From Campylobacteraceae bacterium (GTDB taxonomy: Bacteria; Campylobacterota; Campylobacteria; Campylobacterales; Campylobacteraceae), in the NCBI GenBank assembly GCA_031256525.1, contig JAIRQK010000089.1:1-6840 (forward strand): a stretch of DNA of 6,840 bases. The letters run 5' to 3'. Made by a program: the position numbers and the translations under genes. Numbering within the stretch: the first letter of the stretch is position 1; each line of letters starts with the position of its first letter. Of this stretch, positions 6,641-6,840 are shown in pieces. Under the pieces are notes generated by a model that saw nothing but the letters and a program-made list of their open reading frames with translations, made no database searches and was not told the origin of the DNA.

Positions 6641-6840
6641 ATTTACCCATAGCTCTAACTTCAACATTAACCTCTGGGGCTAAGTCAAGTTTCATAAGCG
6701 AATCAACTGTATCAGTCGTAGCTGAAACAATGTCAATTATTCTCGCATGAATTCTCATCTCAAATTGTTCGCGTGAATCTTTGTTTACATGAGGAGATTT
6801 TAGTACAGTATAGCGTTTGATTTTTGTTGGCAAAGGAATC
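6639..6840 (-). CDS. rpsJ: 30S ribosomal protein S10 (5' end cut by window)
   Basis: S10 is a small-subunit head protein and, as NusE, also takes part in transcription antitermination. The visible part is the C-terminal 66 residues, beginning [20 protein letters not shown] and containing the family-typical [18 protein letters not shown] stretch. The frame is open to the window edge. The TTG at 6831-6833 could be taken for a start, but it encodes the Leu of the conserved IPLPT motif, so it is internal. Compared with the usual length of about 103 residues, roughly 39 N-terminal residues lie beyond the window. It is the first gene of the S10 cluster in most bacteria. The stop is a TAA, 10 nt before rplC, and the Shine-Dalgarno motif for rplC overlaps it. 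The identification is firm; the start cannot be seen. Confidence 0.97.
   Translation of the reverse strand, partial: IPLPTKIKRYTVLKSPHVNKDSREQFEMRIHARIIDIVSATTDTVDSLMKLDLAPEVNVEVRAMGK

Noticed and set aside
6629..6667. Longer N-terminus for L3 from an ATG inside rpsJ.
   Set aside because: The added 13 residues do not match L3, whereas the ATG at 6628 gives the conserved [14 protein letters not shown] start with a well-placed AAGGG.
6831..6833. TTG as the start of rpsJ.
   Set aside because: It encodes Leu within the conserved IPLPTK motif and the frame is open upstream to the window edge, so the gene is cut, not short.
1..6840. A mobile element, CRISPR array, defence system or other novel locus in the window.
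   Set aside because: All but 77 nt is covered by conserved ribosomal protein genes in standard order, with no foreign-looking segment, tRNA or long repeat.

Overview
The window is one uninterrupted stretch of a bacterial S10-spc ribosomal protein operon, read entirely on the minus strand. Gene order along transcription, from high to low coordinate, is rpsJ (5' end cut by the window), rplC, rplD, rplW, rplB, rpsS, rplV, rpsC, rplP, rpmC, rpsQ, rplN, rplX, rplE, rpsN, rpsH and rplF (3' end cut by the window). All are core 30S or 50S proteins in the order common to most bacteria. No accessory gene, mobile element, RNA gene or CRISPR array is visible.

The DNA is AT-rich, and several proteins look like those of Campylobacterota (Epsilonproteobacteria). 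Examples are an L3 starting [14 protein letters not shown] with a GNREWPGR loop, an L16 starting [19 protein letters not shown] and ending in NEIY, an L29 with [22 protein letters not shown], and a short zinc-ribbon S14. A Sulfurimonas-like or related sulfur-oxidising genus is my best guess. This rests on remembered family sequences, not on a search.

Packing is extremely tight. Spacings in transcription order are: rpsJ-rplC 10 nt; rplC/rplD overlap 4 (ATGA); rplD-rplW 2; rplW-rplB 2; rplB-rpsS 2; rpsS-rplV 10; rplV-rpsC 1; rpsC-rplP 2; rplP/rpmC overlap 14; rpmC-rpsQ 11; rpsQ/rplN and rplN/rplX overlap 1 each (TAATG); rplX-rplE 1; rplE/rpsN overlap 8; rpsN-rpsH 9. Nearly every start has a purine-rich Shine-Dalgarno motif lying in the tail of the gene before it, so translational coupling is likely throughout. 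The one exception is a 77-nt gap between rpsH and rplF. It holds a near-palindrome and a 16-codon reading frame of unknown meaning.

Several starts were set by conserved N-termini plus Shine-Dalgarno position instead of the longest open frame (rplC, rpsC, rplE, rpmC). I found no convincing undescribed system. The items most worth a second look are the rpsH-rplF gap, a tandem-repeat insertion in the KH domain of S3, and the replacement of the L3 glutamine that is methylated in E. coli.
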